A stretch of 64,000 nt of DNA from Asanoa siamensis (GCF_016862555.1 NZ_BONE01000036.1:19172-83171), one strand, 5' to 3'; counted from the stretch's first letter, positions 19,888 to 27,953 are shown. Numbers and translations are program-made. The notes: generated from the sequence alone by a model not told the origin.

Positions 19888-20679
19888 GTGCCGCCCCATA
19901 CGACCGCCGCAGCGGGCCCAGCGCTCGCGGCCGCAGCCGCGATCGGCCCGTATTTCGCCTGGGAGGCATGGTCGTCGAGGGGGGACTGGCGGCCGTTCAC
20001 GGCGCTGTTGACGCCCGCCGTCGCGGCCGAGCGGGTAACGGTCGCCCGATCGACGCTGGTCAACGCGTTCGGACTGGCCGAATCGGACGTTCCCGACCGC
20101 GTCGTGGCGTCGGTCTGGTTCATGGGCGTGACGGCCCGGTTGCTGTCGCCGCCGCTGGGCGCCGCGCTCGCGGGCGGCGCGCTGCCGCTGGCCACGCGGG
20201 CGAACCTCTGGTGGCGTCCGGTTCCGTCGGGCCCGTTGCCGATGGCCTACGGGACGGTCGCGGCGCGCGCGGCCGGGGCGCCGGCCGAGGTGGCCGCGGA
20301 GCTGGTCGCGGGGCCGCTGGCGGAGACGGTGACCCCGCTGCTCGAGCTGTTCCGGGACGAGTTCCGGCTGTCCCCGAAGGTCCTCTGGGGCAACGTGGCG
20401 TCGGCCCTCGCCGGCGCGGCCGGCGTGCTGGCCGACACGATGCCGCGCCACGCCGCACGGGCCGGCGAGGTGCTGGACCACGCGCTGACCTTGCCCCCGC
20501 TGGCCGGCACGGGCCTGGTGGCCCGCCCGGACCCGGCCCGGGCCCGCCGTTTCCTGGTGCGCGCGAACTGCTGTCTCTACTACCGCATCCCCGGCGGCGG
20601 CACCTGCGCCGACTGCGTCCTGACCCCGGCCGACGACCGGCGCGAGGCCTGGTCGGCGATCCTCGCGGCGACGCGCTGA
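19888..20679 (+). CDS. FhuF-like (2Fe-2S) protein, putative siderophore ferric reductase
   Basis: A 263-residue protein whose C-terminus carries NCCLYYRIPGGGTCADC, i.e. C-C-x10-C-x2-C, the unusual [2Fe-2S] ligand set of FhuF-type ferric-siderophore reductases. The N-terminal part has no obvious signal or membrane segment and fits a cytoplasmic reductase releasing iron. GTG 19888 follows TAGGCT (19875-19880) by 7 nt, so it is probably leaderless. It is divergent from cobF and lies about 19 kb from the desA-like gene. The substrate siderophore is unknown. Confidence 0.8.
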   Translation: MPPHTTAAAGPALAAAAAIGPYFAWEAWSSRGDWRPFTALLTPAVAAERVTVARSTLVNAFGLAESDVPDRVVASVWFMGVTARLLSPPLGAALAGGALPLATRANLWWRPVPSGPLPMAYGTVAARAAGAPAEVAAELVAGPLAETVTPLLELFRDEFRLSPKVLWGNVASALAGAAGVLADTMPRHAARAGEVLDHALTLPPLAGTGLVARPDPARARRFLVRANCCLYYRIPGGGTCADCVLTPADDRREAWSAILAATR

Positions 20680-20683
20680 CCTG

Positions 20684-21160
20684 TCAGTTGTCCGGGTAGG
20701 GAAGCTGGTCGTAGCCCGCGGCGTTCGCCACCCGCTCGGCGATCGCGGTGAGCTGGTCGATCTCGTCGCGCGACAACAGGTCGACCAGCACCCGGCGGAC
20801 CGTCGCGACCTGGTCCGGGGCCGCGCGGACGGTGATCGCGTAGCCCTCGTCGGTCATCCGCACCATCGTGCCGCGGGCGTCGTCGGTGCAGTGCTCGCGG
20901 GTGATCAGGCCGCGTTCCTCCATGCGCCGGAGCTGGTGCGAGATGCGGCTGCGGTCCCAGCCGAGCCAGGTGGCCAGGTCGCGGACCCGCAGCGTACGGC
21001 CCTCGGCCTCGGAGAGGGGCACCAGCACCTCGAAGTCGGGCCGGGAGATGCCGGAGTCGCCGAGCTGCCGGACGAGGGCGACCTCGATCGCCCGCTGCAT
21101 GCGCAGGTAGGCCCGCCACATGCGCCGTTCCTGCGGGTCCAGCCAGCGCGGTTCGGTCAT
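20684..21160 (-). CDS. MarR-family transcriptional regulator
   Basis: A 158-residue winged-helix regulator. The recognition region LATWLGWDRSRISHQLRRMEERGLITRE (two helices plus wing) and the wing DDARGTMVRMTDEG are clear. It is divergent from an azoreductase, with two dyads between them, so it probably represses that gene and itself. This subgroup often responds to quinones or oxidants. The convergent FhuF-like gene ends 4 nt from its stop. Confidence 0.88.
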   Translation of the reverse strand: MTEPRWLDPQERRMWRAYLRMQRAIEVALVRQLGDSGISRPDFEVLVPLSEAEGRTLRVRDLATWLGWDRSRISHQLRRMEERGLITREHCTDDARGTMVRMTDEGYAITVRAAPDQVATVRRVLVDLLSRDEIDQLTAIAERVANAAGYDQLPYPDN

Positions 21161-21182
21161 GTGGCCGAGCGTACCCGGTGTT

Positions 21183-21231
21183 TGTTGACGCATCAGCATC
21201 ACCGTGTCTACGGTTGCTGACACATCAGCAA
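21183..21231. promoter_or_regulatory. Twin MarR operators and promoter of the azoreductase gene
   Basis: Two related dyads flank the promoter core: TGTTGACGCATCAGCA (21183-21198, one mismatch between arms) and TTGCTGACACATCAGCAA (21214-21231, perfect 7-bp arms). TTGACG (21185-21190), an 18-bp spacer and TACGGT (21209-21214) form the promoter. One operator covers the -35 element and the other lies just after the -10. Confidence 0.75.
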
Positions 21232-21244
21232 AAGGAGTTCGATC

Positions 21245-21877
21245 ATGTCCCTGTTCCGGCTCGACGCGAGCATCCGCGTCGAGGGTTCGCACAGCCGCGA
21301 GATCGCCGACATCGTGGAGCGCGAGTGGCGCGCGGCCCACCCCGACGCCCCGATCACCCGCCGCCACGTCGGCACGGCGGCGCTGCCGTCGACGGCCTGG
21401 TCGGACGCGACGACGGCGCGGTTCCTGCCGCCGGAGAAGTGGACCGCGACCCAGCGCGCGGCGGTCGACCTGGCCGCCCGGCTGACCGACGAGCTGCTCG
21501 AGGCGGACGCCTTGCTGTTCGCGGTGCCGCTCTACAACTACGGCGTTTCGCAGCACTTCAAGACGTGGGTGGACACGGTCCTCGCCGACCCGCGGATGGC
21601 GGCGGGCGCCTACACGATCCTGGCCGGAAAGCCCGCGGTCCTCGTCACGGTCCGCGGCGGCTCCTACGGACCGGACATGCCGCGAGCGGGCTGGGACCAC
21701 GCGACACCGTGGATGCGCCGCATCCTGGGCGACGTCTGGAACCTGGACCTGCGGATCGTCGAGTCCGAGCTGACCCTGGTGGGCATCGACCCGAACCTCG
21801 ACCAGTTCAAGGACCTTGCGGTCGAGCTGCGGGTCCGCGCCGAGCAGTCCGCCCGCGACCACGGCCGGAGCCTGTAA
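21245..21877 (+). CDS. FMN-dependent NADH:azo/quinone oxidoreductase (AcpD/AzoR-like)
   Basis: A 210-residue flavodoxin-like reductase. LFRLDASIRVEGSHSREIAD gives the FMN phosphate loop. LLFAVPLYNYGVSQHFKTWVD and VTVRGGSYG match the AzoR FMN-binding loops. ATG 21245 follows AAAAGGAG at 6 nt. The divergent MarR regulator and two flanking dyads suggest induction by quinones or other electrophiles. Confidence 0.88.
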   Translation: MSLFRLDASIRVEGSHSREIADIVEREWRAAHPDAPITRRHVGTAALPSTAWSDATTARFLPPEKWTATQRAAVDLAARLTDELLEADALLFAVPLYNYGVSQHFKTWVDTVLADPRMAAGAYTILAGKPAVLVTVRGGSYGPDMPRAGWDHATPWMRRILGDVWNLDLRIVESELTLVGIDPNLDQFKDLAVELRVRAEQSARDHGRSL

Positions 21878-22077
21878 CCGTCAGTGGGCCGGCGGATCGT
21901 GGCGCCTGGTTTCCGGAACTGTTTCGGCCGGAAATGACGCCGGTCGATGTTGCTGGGGTGCCGGCGGACGTGATGGAATGGCTCATATCGCCGCGGCACG
22001 GGGGCAACCGTGCCGAGCACGGCGTTGCCGGGCCACCTCCATCGCACCTGCAATCGGCGACGAGGTGAGCAGCAATC

Positions 22078-22653
22078 GTGATTTCCCGGGAGAGTTTCGC
22101 GGGATTGTTCCGGAACCGCTTCCTGTGGGTGGCGGTGATCATGCTGGCCGTTTCCGGCGGTGCCGTCGCGCTGGCCAGTTCGGGCGGGTCGGAGGCGGCG
22201 CCCGCGGACCTGGGTTCGCGGATCCTGGACCGGATGCGGACGACGCTCGAGCGGGCCGATCCGGGGCAGCACAACCACGGCGGCCAGCACGTGGCCGCGG
22301 GTGACCCGGCCAAGGCCGAGGTGATCTGCGGTGTCCGCGTCTACGGCTACGAACCCGCCGAGGTGACGGCGCTCGCCGACGTGCGGACCGTCTACGGCTT
22401 CCATCTCTGCGGGATCGCGGAGCCGAAGCGGCCCTGGGACGTGGCCGTCAAGCTGGCCGGCCCGCTGATCATGGACCTGTCCACCGAGCCGCCGGGCATC
22501 CAGGTGGTCGAGGCCACCGCCGACGTGATGTACGTCGACCGGCTACGCCAGATGTTCCCGCAGAAGTACGCCGACCTGGCGAGCCGCGAGGCGCTGGCCG
22601 AGTCCGAAATGACCGAACTGCGCCGACGGTACGACGACGCGGCCGGGCTTTGA
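22078..22653 (+). CDS. Membrane-anchored protein of unknown function
   Basis: 191 residues that I do not recognise. A hydrophobic segment at about residues 15-34 (FLWVAVIMLAVSGGAVALAS) suggests an N-terminal anchor or uncleaved signal. A short His-rich stretch (GQHNHGGQHV, about 63-72) and two cysteines (EVICGVRVYGYEP, GFHLCGIAEP) follow. GAGGTGAG lies about 8 nt before GTG 22078. No neighbour gives a clear clue. The roughly 200-bp leader (21878-22077) holds only a hairpin at 21994-22015. Confidence 0.6.
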   Translation: MISRESFAGLFRNRFLWVAVIMLAVSGGAVALASSGGSEAAPADLGSRILDRMRTTLERADPGQHNHGGQHVAAGDPAKAEVICGVRVYGYEPAEVTALADVRTVYGFHLCGIAEPKRPWDVAVKLAGPLIMDLSTEPPGIQVVEATADVMYVDRLRQMFPQKYADLASREALAESEMTELRRRYDDAAGL

Positions 22654-22681
22654 TATTTACATCAATCTATGTAATGGTGGA

Positions 22682-22694
22682 TGGAGCGCTCCCA
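22682..22694. promoter_or_regulatory. CebR-like operator in front of the LPMO gene
   Basis: TGGAGCGCTCCCA resembles the CebR box TGGGAGCGCTCCCA of Streptomyces and lacks one G in the left arm. The dyad extends outward (GGATGG left, CCCATCC right). It lies 33 bp before the lytic polysaccharide monooxygenase start, below an AT-rich segment (22651-22675) containing TTACAT-N6-ATGTAA. Confidence 0.55.
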
Positions 22695-22727
22695 TCCCGA
22701 CCGTTTCCATCGAACGGAGGATGAACA

Positions 22728-23363
22728 GTGCGTACACCCATCTCACGGGCGCTCGTCCTGCTGGTCGCCGTCGTGGTCGGCCTGTTGCCCTGGGCCGGTC
22801 CGGCCCAGGCCCACGGCACGATCATCAACCCGTCGACCCGTGCCTACCAGTGCTGGAAGACCTGGGGCAGCCAGCACATGAATCCGGCCATGCAGACCCA
22901 GGACCCGATGTGTTACCGGGCCTTCCAGGCCAACCCCGACACCATGTGGAACTGGATGAGCGCGCTGCGGGACGGCCTCGCCGGCCAGTACCAGCAGCGC
23001 ACCCCGGACGGGCAACTCTGCGCCAACGCCCTCTCCCGGAACAGCACCCTGAACCAGCCGGGTGCGTGGAAGGCGACCAACGTCTCCCGCAACATCACGG
23101 TGCAGATGTACGACCAGGCCAGCCACGGCGCTGACTTCTTCCGGGTCTATGTCACGAAGCAGGGGTTCAACCCGGCTACCCAGAGTGTCGGGTGGGGCAA
23201 CCTCGACCTGGTCGCCACGACCGGGCGGTACGCGCCGGCGCAGAACATCTCGTTCAACGTCTCGTTCCCGGGGCGCACCGGAGCGCACGTCATGTTCGTG
23301 ATCTGGAAGGCGTCGCACATGGACCAGACCTACATGTGGTGCAGCGACATCAACGTCAGCTAG
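22728..23363 (+). CDS. Secreted lytic polysaccharide monooxygenase, family AA10
   Basis: A 211-residue copper monooxygenase that cleaves chitin or cellulose oxidatively. A signal peptide ends at GPAQA|HG, exposing H29 as the N-terminal histidine of the copper brace. The second brace histidine is about H133 in QASHGADFF. Cysteines at YQCWK, PMCYR, LCANAL and MWCSD suit secreted AA10 disulfides. There is no carbohydrate-binding module. GTG 22728 follows CGGAGG by 8 nt. A CebR-like operator upstream suggests induction by cello-oligosaccharides. A strong terminator follows. Confidence 0.92.
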   Translation: MRTPISRALVLLVAVVVGLLPWAGPAQAHGTIINPSTRAYQCWKTWGSQHMNPAMQTQDPMCYRAFQANPDTMWNWMSALRDGLAGQYQQRTPDGQLCANALSRNSTLNQPGAWKATNVSRNITVQMYDQASHGADFFRVYVTKQGFNPATQSVGWGNLDLVATTGRYAPAQNISFNVSFPGRTGAHVMFVIWKASHMDQTYMWCSDINVS

Positions 23364-23381
23364 GTCAGAGGGCAAAAGAAG

Positions 23382-23419
23382 GCGCCGCGCGGAGTCGGCA
23401 GGATCCGCGCGGCGCTTTT
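23382..23419. terminator. Rho-independent terminator between the LPMO gene and ssgA-like gene
   Basis: Perfect 12-bp arms GCGCCGCGCGGA (23382-23393) and TCCGCGCGGCGC (23404-23415) are followed by TTTT on the plus strand. An A-rich stretch before the left arm lets it serve the convergent gene as well. Confidence 0.9.
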
Positions 23420-23427
23420 CTCAGGTG

Positions 23428-23859
23428 TTATCGACCGGCCAGTAGCCGGTTGACCGCCGCGTCGACGTCGAGGTGGTCGGTTTCCCGACCGCGCGGGACG
23501 ACGACGTAGGTCCGCCGCAGGAACCGCACCAGCACGCTGCGCGGTACCTCGAACAGGGCGTTCCCGTCGGGTGACGACAGGGCCAGCGCGACGAAGTCGC
23601 CCCGCGGTGTGGCCCACGGCCACACCCGGACGTCGCCGATGCCGGCGGGCTCGTCGAGGCCCGTGACGAGCAGCTCACGGGCGAACGACCAGCTCACCGC
23701 CTCGCCGCCGGCCGAGTCGGCGTGGAACAGGACGTGGACCGCGTACGGGTCGGCTGGGTCGTAGCGCAGGCTGGCGCGCACCGGCAGAGCGGTGGCGTCT
23801 GGTGCGACGAGCCGCAATGAGGTTTCAACCTCAACGGTCGTCGGTCGGATGACACTCAT
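23428..23859 (-). CDS. SsgA-family sporulation and cell-division regulator (SALP)
   Basis: A 143-residue SsgA-like protein. Family signatures are LRLVAPDATALPVRASLRYD, DPADPYAVHVLFH, VSWSFARELLVTGLDEPAG and GDVRVWPW. These proteins occur only in sporulating actinomycetes and control septum placement or spore-wall maturation. ATG 23859 follows GGGGGGAGAA. Its 5' neighbour region (23860-24138) is AT-richer than average. Which SALP (SsgA to SsgG) it corresponds to cannot be decided. Confidence 0.88.
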   Translation of the reverse strand: MSVIRPTTVEVETSLRLVAPDATALPVRASLRYDPADPYAVHVLFHADSAGGEAVSWSFARELLVTGLDEPAGIGDVRVWPWATPRGDFVALALSSPDGNALFEVPRSVLVRFLRRTYVVVPRGRETDHLDVDAAVNRLLAGR

Positions 23860-24138
23860 GTACGTTCTCCCCCCGGCACCGCTGCGGGACGCGCTTGCCC
23901 CGCGTTTCCCATACTCAGGTGATAGTTCTACTTACGCTCCGTCAATCGCTGATCTCACCCAGTAGTGGGAAGACGGTGCGTTATTGCGCTACAAGCCCGG
24001 CAAAATGCGTATAATGCCCGACTTGCTGTGGTACTGGGCACCGTCCGGCGTCGGGTAGCTCAGACGTCGACTCAGTTCGGTAACGTCGAGCGGTCCCGTT
24101 GAGTGACGGGCCGAGGCGGAGCCGGAGTGGATTGGGCG
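23860..24138. other. AT-richer intergenic region between divergent genes
   Basis: A 279-bp gap. TTGACG at 23948-23943 on the minus strand may be the -35 element of the ssgA-like gene. A consensus TATAAT at 24010-24015 on the plus strand could serve the downstream membrane-protein gene or an unannotated RNA. No further gene was found. Confidence 0.4.
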
Positions 24139-24681
24139 ATGAAACCATCCTCAATGGAGCAAATGGGCAGCGGCGCGGAGCGGGAGGCGACCATCGCGGA
24201 GACCGAGGAGCGGAGGCACGGGGTGACGCTCGATCGGAGTAGCCCGCCCGAAAATTCGGATCCAGAGGTACGAACGGGCGTTTCGGCGCCGGCCCACCGG
24301 GGCCGCATCGGCGAAACCCTCGAACTGATCCGGGCAAACCCGACCGGACGGATGATCCTCCGCATCACGGTCGCGATTGCCGGGCTCGCCGTCGTCGCTC
24401 TGGGTATTCTGCTCATACCGCTACCCGGCCCGGGCTGGTTCATCGTGATCGGCGGCCTGGCCATCTGGGCGGTGGAGTTCACGTGGGCCAAAAAGCTCCT
24501 CACCTTCACCCGCCGCAACGTACGAGCCTGGACCGCCTGGATCGGGCGCCAAGCCTGGCCCCTACGCCTGGTCATCGGCGCCGTCGGCCTGATCTTCGTG
24601 GCATTCGTCGTCTGGGCCTCCGTCAAGGTCAGCCTCGACATCGACCTGATCACCGAGACCCGCGACTTCTTCGGCTGGTGA
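24139..24681 (+). CDS. PGPGW / TIGR02611-type membrane protein
   Basis: 180 residues. A polar N-terminus is followed by three hydrophobic segments (about 75-92, 95-115 and 145-165). The motif LLIPLPGPGWFIVIGGLAIW, with PGPGW, is diagnostic of the actinobacterial TIGR02611 family of unknown function. The start is uncertain: ATG 24139, 24154 and 24163 are all in frame and none has a convincing ribosome binding site. tRNA-Val follows 59 bp downstream. Confidence 0.75.
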   Translation: MKPSSMEQMGSGAEREATIAETEERRHGVTLDRSSPPENSDPEVRTGVSAPAHRGRIGETLELIRANPTGRMILRITVAIAGLAVVALGILLIPLPGPGWFIVIGGLAIWAVEFTWAKKLLTFTRRNVRAWTAWIGRQAWPLRLVIGAVGLIFVAFVVWASVKVSLDIDLITETRDFFGW

Positions 24682-24740
24682 CTGCTCGCGGGGCGGATGT
24701 GCGCCCCGGTGTCGGGATCAGGTATTGTCGTCCGCGCTGA

Positions 24741-24812
24741 GGGCGATTAGCTCAGCGGGAGAGCGCTTCGTTCACACCGAAGAGGTCACTGGTTCGATCC
24801 CAGTATCGCCCA
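24741..24812 (+). tRNA. tRNA-Val (anticodon CAC)
   Basis: The 72-nt cloverleaf closes with acceptor GGGCGAT/ATCGCCC and D-arm GCTC/GAGC. The anticodon stem is CTTCG/CGAAG with loop TTCACAC, and the T-arm is ACTGG/CCAGT with loop TTCGATC. The discriminator is A. The CCA end is not encoded. Confidence 0.97.
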
Positions 24813-25120
24813 CGAGCTTGGGGTGCCCCTGTCCGCGGAACGCGCGGACGGGGGCGCTCGTTTTGTTGGCTCCGGGGGCCGAGCCCCCGGACACCCCGCG
24901 GTGCGGTTGTCGCGCCACGTTCGGGGCCTTCTCTTTTCTTGTCCTTCACCTTGTGGCTACCCGGGTCGGGTGAAAGTGGACGTTCTTGGCTCGTGCTCGC
25001 TGTGAGGGTTTGGTCACCTGTGGTTGTGGGGACTTGGGCGCGTTGACAGGTGTTGCTGGCGGCTAATAGCGTGCCTTCGGTCACGGGTACGAGCGCGGCT
25101 CGGTTTAGGAGTTCTTGGGG
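24813..25120. other. Intergenic region with hairpins and a promoter
   Basis: This 308-bp gap holds the tRNA terminator, a second hairpin with arms TCCGGGGGC and GCCCCCGGA (about 24870-24892), and a promoter for the next gene: TTGACA (25043-25048), an 18-bp spacer and TAGCGT (25067-25072). No coding sequence is supported. Confidence 0.7.
24825..24864 (+). terminator. Rho-independent terminator after tRNA-Val
   Basis: Arms GCCCCTGTCCGCG (24825-24837) and CGCGGACGGGGGC (24843-24855) pair with one mismatch, followed by GCTCGTTTT. It lies 13 nt after the tRNA. Confidence 0.85.
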
Positions 25121-26470
25121 ATGCAGGCGCAGGGGGCGGCCGCGCGGGATGCGGCTGGGCGTCGCGGCGTCCTGGGTTCGCCCGTTGGGCGGGCAGGGCT
25201 TCTGGTTTTTGCCGTTGCCCTCGCCGTGTTGGTTCTCAAGGTTGTGTGGGCCGCTAATACGTGGGGCACCAATGACGTTGGGCACTGGACGCGGTTTGCC
25301 GGTGGCGTGGAGAAGTGGGGGCCCGTTGGGATCTACGGGCATGAGTTCAAGGCCGTTTACAACCATCCGCCGCTGATCGGGTACCTGCTTTATACGTACA
25401 ACTGGCTTGTCGCCCATGGGGTGGCCGACCTGTCCACGTTGGTGAAGCTGCCGTCGATCTTTGCTGATCTGGTTTCTTCGCTGGTTGTGTTCGATCTTGT
25501 GCGGCGGGCTCGGTCCCTTCGTGAGGGGACCGCGGCCGGTCTTGCCGTGGCGCTCAGCCCCGCCTTGTTCGTGATCTCCGGGTTTCATGGGAACAACGAT
25601 CCGTTGTTCGTCATGTTCGCCCTCGTGGCCGCCTGGTTGTTGATGACCCGGCGGTCCGCCTCGCTGGCCGGGGTCGCGATCGCGTTGGCCGTCAGCGTGA
25701 AGTTGATTCCGGTCATCCTCGTGCCCGTGCTGGCCCTCGCCGCTTGGCGGTGGGGTTTCAAGCGGCTCGTGGCGTTCCTCGTCGGGTCCGGGCTGACCAT
25801 GGGCGTCATCTGGGCGCCGGCCGTGCTGCTCAAGTGGACCGACCTCAAGGCGCAGGTGCTCGGTTACGCCGGGATCGGCGTACGCGAGTGGGGTCCTGTG
25901 CAGTTCGCCAAGTGGCTGCACGCGCCCGACGGCCTCGTCGACCTGATGATCGGGCCCGGGCGGTGGGTCTCGCTGCTGCTCGGTGCGCTGCTGCCCGTCG
26001 CGCTCGTCTGGCGGCGGCCCGAGAAGCTGCACGTCGCCATCGGGCTCGGGTTCGCGGTCTTCCTGCTGCTGAGCCCCGCGTTCGGCATGCAGTACCTGAC
26101 CTGGCCGCTGGCGGCGGCGTACCTCGTCAACTTCTGGGTGGCGACCGGCTACCACGTGGCGGCTTCCACCTTGATCTGGGTGGTCTACGAGCGGTGGAAT
26201 GAGTACCGCTGGCCCTGGGACTGGTGGCAGGGCCGGGCCGTGGCGATGAACACCACCGCGTTCACCCTCGCGGTGGTGAGTTGGGTGGCCCTGCTCGCCG
26301 TGGTCGTGGCGGGCCTCGTGGTCGTGCTGCGGGCGTGGCGGTCACCCGCGGAGCCGGATCGGGATCCGGACCAGCACGACAGCGACACCAGCGATCTGCC
26401 CGCGGGGGAGAGCCGCGACGAGCCGTCCGACGGCTACCGACAGTCCGCCGACGTGGTCGGCGCCAAATGA
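25121..26470 (+). CDS. GT-C type integral membrane glycosyltransferase-like protein
   Basis: 449 residues with roughly ten hydrophobic segments and a polar, acidic C-terminal tail. The first loop after helix 1 carries NTWGTNDVGHW, with the acidic residue expected of polyprenyl-phosphate-sugar-dependent GT-C enzymes; AVYNHPPLIGYLLY follows. It probably glycosylates an extracellular acceptor. AGGAG lies 9 nt before ATG 25121. Its stop touches the downstream GT2-methyltransferase gene, suggesting a shared pathway. Codon use in about the first half is richer in T-ending codons than its neighbours. Confidence 0.7.
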   Translation: MQAQGAAARDAAGRRGVLGSPVGRAGLLVFAVALAVLVLKVVWAANTWGTNDVGHWTRFAGGVEKWGPVGIYGHEFKAVYNHPPLIGYLLYTYNWLVAHGVADLSTLVKLPSIFADLVSSLVVFDLVRRARSLREGTAAGLAVALSPALFVISGFHGNNDPLFVMFALVAAWLLMTRRSASLAGVAIALAVSVKLIPVILVPVLALAAWRWGFKRLVAFLVGSGLTMGVIWAPAVLLKWTDLKAQVLGYAGIGVREWGPVQFAKWLHAPDGLVDLMIGPGRWVSLLLGALLPVALVWRRPEKLHVAIGLGFAVFLLLSPAFGMQYLTWPLAAAYLVNFWVATGYHVAASTLIWVVYERWNEYRWPWDWWQGRAVAMNTTAFTLAVVSWVALLAVVVAGLVVVLRAWRSPAEPDRDPDQHDSDTSDLPAGESRDEPSDGYRQSADVVGAK

Positions 26471-26487
26471 GCACGGGAGGCTCCGTT

Positions 26488-27945
26488 ATGGCTGACGCTC
26501 CGCGCATCGGCATCCTCGTGGTGGCCTACAACGCGGCGACGACGTTGCAGGCGACCCTGGATCGGATCCCGGTCGAGTTCCGGGACCAGATCACCGAGGT
26601 GCTCGTGCTGGACGACGCGAGCCACGACGACACCCACCTGCACGGCCTGAGCTGGGCGCAGCGGGAGGACACCCCGCACACGATCGTGATCCGGCACTCG
26701 AAGAACCTCGGGTACGGCGGCAACCAGAAGGCCGGCTACCAGCTCGCCATCGAGCACGGCCTCGACATCGTCGTGATGCTGCACGGCGACGGCCAGTACG
26801 CACCCGAGATGCTCCCGCAGATGGTCGAGCCGCTGGTCAAGGGTCAGGCCGACGCGGTCTTCGGCTCGCGGATGATGGAGCCCGGCGCCGCCAAGAAGGG
26901 CGGGATGCCGTTCTACAAGCGGGTCGGCAACCGGATCCTCACCCGGGTCGAGAACGGGATGCTGGGCACCGGGCTGACCGAGTTCCACTCGGGGTACCGG
27001 GCCTACAGCGTGGCGGCGCTCAAGGACATCCCGTTCACCGAGAACACCGACGACTTCGACTTCGACACGCAGATCATCATCCAGCTCCTGCACGCGAAGA
27101 AGCACATCGCCGAAATCCCGATCCCGACCTACTACGGCGACGAGATCTGCTACGTCAACGGCATGAAGTACGCCAAGGACGTCGTCAAGGACGTCGTGGA
27201 ATACAAGCTGTCCAGCAAGGGCTTCGGCACGTCGGCGTGGATCCCCTCGGTCGACGAGTACGCGTTCAAGGACGGCGACGGCACGTCGCACGCGGTGATC
27301 CTCGAGATGATGGCGCAGATGGAGCCGGCCAAGGTCCTCGACATCGGCTGCTCCGGCGGCCGCCTCGCCGAGTTCATGCGCGCCGCGGGCCACCACGTGA
27401 CCGGCGTCGACTACCTCGAGGTGCCCGGCGTCCGCGACCGCGTCGACGTCTTCTACCAGGCCGACCTCACCAACGGCATCCCGCCCGAGATCGGCGTCGG
27501 CTTCGATGTCGTGATCGCCGGCGACATCATCGAGCACCTGCCCCGGCCGACCGAGACGATGCGCGAGATCCGCCGGGTGCTCCGCCCGGGCGGTCAGGTG
27601 CTGCTCTCGGTGCCGAACTTCGGTCACTGGTACCCGCGGGCCCGGGTGCTGTCCGGCATGTTCGGCTACGACCGCCGCGGCATCCTCGACAACACCCACC
27701 TACGCTTCTTCACCCGGGCGTCGCTGCGCCGGCTGGTCCGCAAGGCGGGCTTCGACCTGCTCGACGAGCGCGCGACCGGCCTGCCGCTCGGCGTCGTGAC
27801 CGACGCCGACAAGACCCCGCTCAAGATGGTCCGCGCGATCGACAAGGGCCTGGTCCGGATGCGCCCGACGTTCTTCGGCTACCAGTGGATCCTGCGGCTC
27901 ACCCCGCACGCCGAAGAGGCCGTCCTCGTCACCACCACCAACTGA
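26488..27945 (+). CDS. GT2 glycosyltransferase fused to a class I SAM methyltransferase
   Basis: 485 residues in two domains. About 1-245 is a family 2 glycosyltransferase of the DPM/polyprenol-phosphate type (ILVVAYNAATTLQATLDRI, VLDDASHDDT, metal-binding HGDGQYAPE, GFRAY-like HSGYRAYS). About 265-485 is a Rossmann methyltransferase (AKVLDIGCSGGRLAEFM, DIIEHLPRP, RRVLRPGGQVLLSVPNF). ATG 26488 has GGGAGG 7 nt upstream; ATG 26467 overlaps the previous stop (ATGA) and is the alternative. It may make a lipid-linked sugar used by the upstream membrane protein. Confidence 0.85.
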   Translation: MADAPRIGILVVAYNAATTLQATLDRIPVEFRDQITEVLVLDDASHDDTHLHGLSWAQREDTPHTIVIRHSKNLGYGGNQKAGYQLAIEHGLDIVVMLHGDGQYAPEMLPQMVEPLVKGQADAVFGSRMMEPGAAKKGGMPFYKRVGNRILTRVENGMLGTGLTEFHSGYRAYSVAALKDIPFTENTDDFDFDTQIIIQLLHAKKHIAEIPIPTYYGDEICYVNGMKYAKDVVKDVVEYKLSSKGFGTSAWIPSVDEYAFKDGDGTSHAVILEMMAQMEPAKVLDIGCSGGRLAEFMRAAGHHVTGVDYLEVPGVRDRVDVFYQADLTNGIPPEIGVGFDVVIAGDIIEHLPRPTETMREIRRVLRPGGQVLLSVPNFGHWYPRARVLSGMFGYDRRGILDNTHLRFFTRASLRRLVRKAGFDLLDERATGLPLGVVTDADKTPLKMVRAIDKGLVRMRPTFFGYQWILRLTPHAEEAVLVTTTN

Positions 27946-27953
27946 CGCGTCGT

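Noticed and set aside
21994..22015. Hairpin CGGCACGG-N6-CCGTGCCG as a c-di-AMP or other riboswitch
   Set aside because: Only a simple hairpin is present; the flanking conserved motifs of known riboswitch classes are absent.
26467..26487. ATG 26467 as the start of the GT2-methyltransferase
   Set aside because: It overlaps the previous stop, but GGGAGG is placed ideally for ATG 26488; kept only as an alternative.
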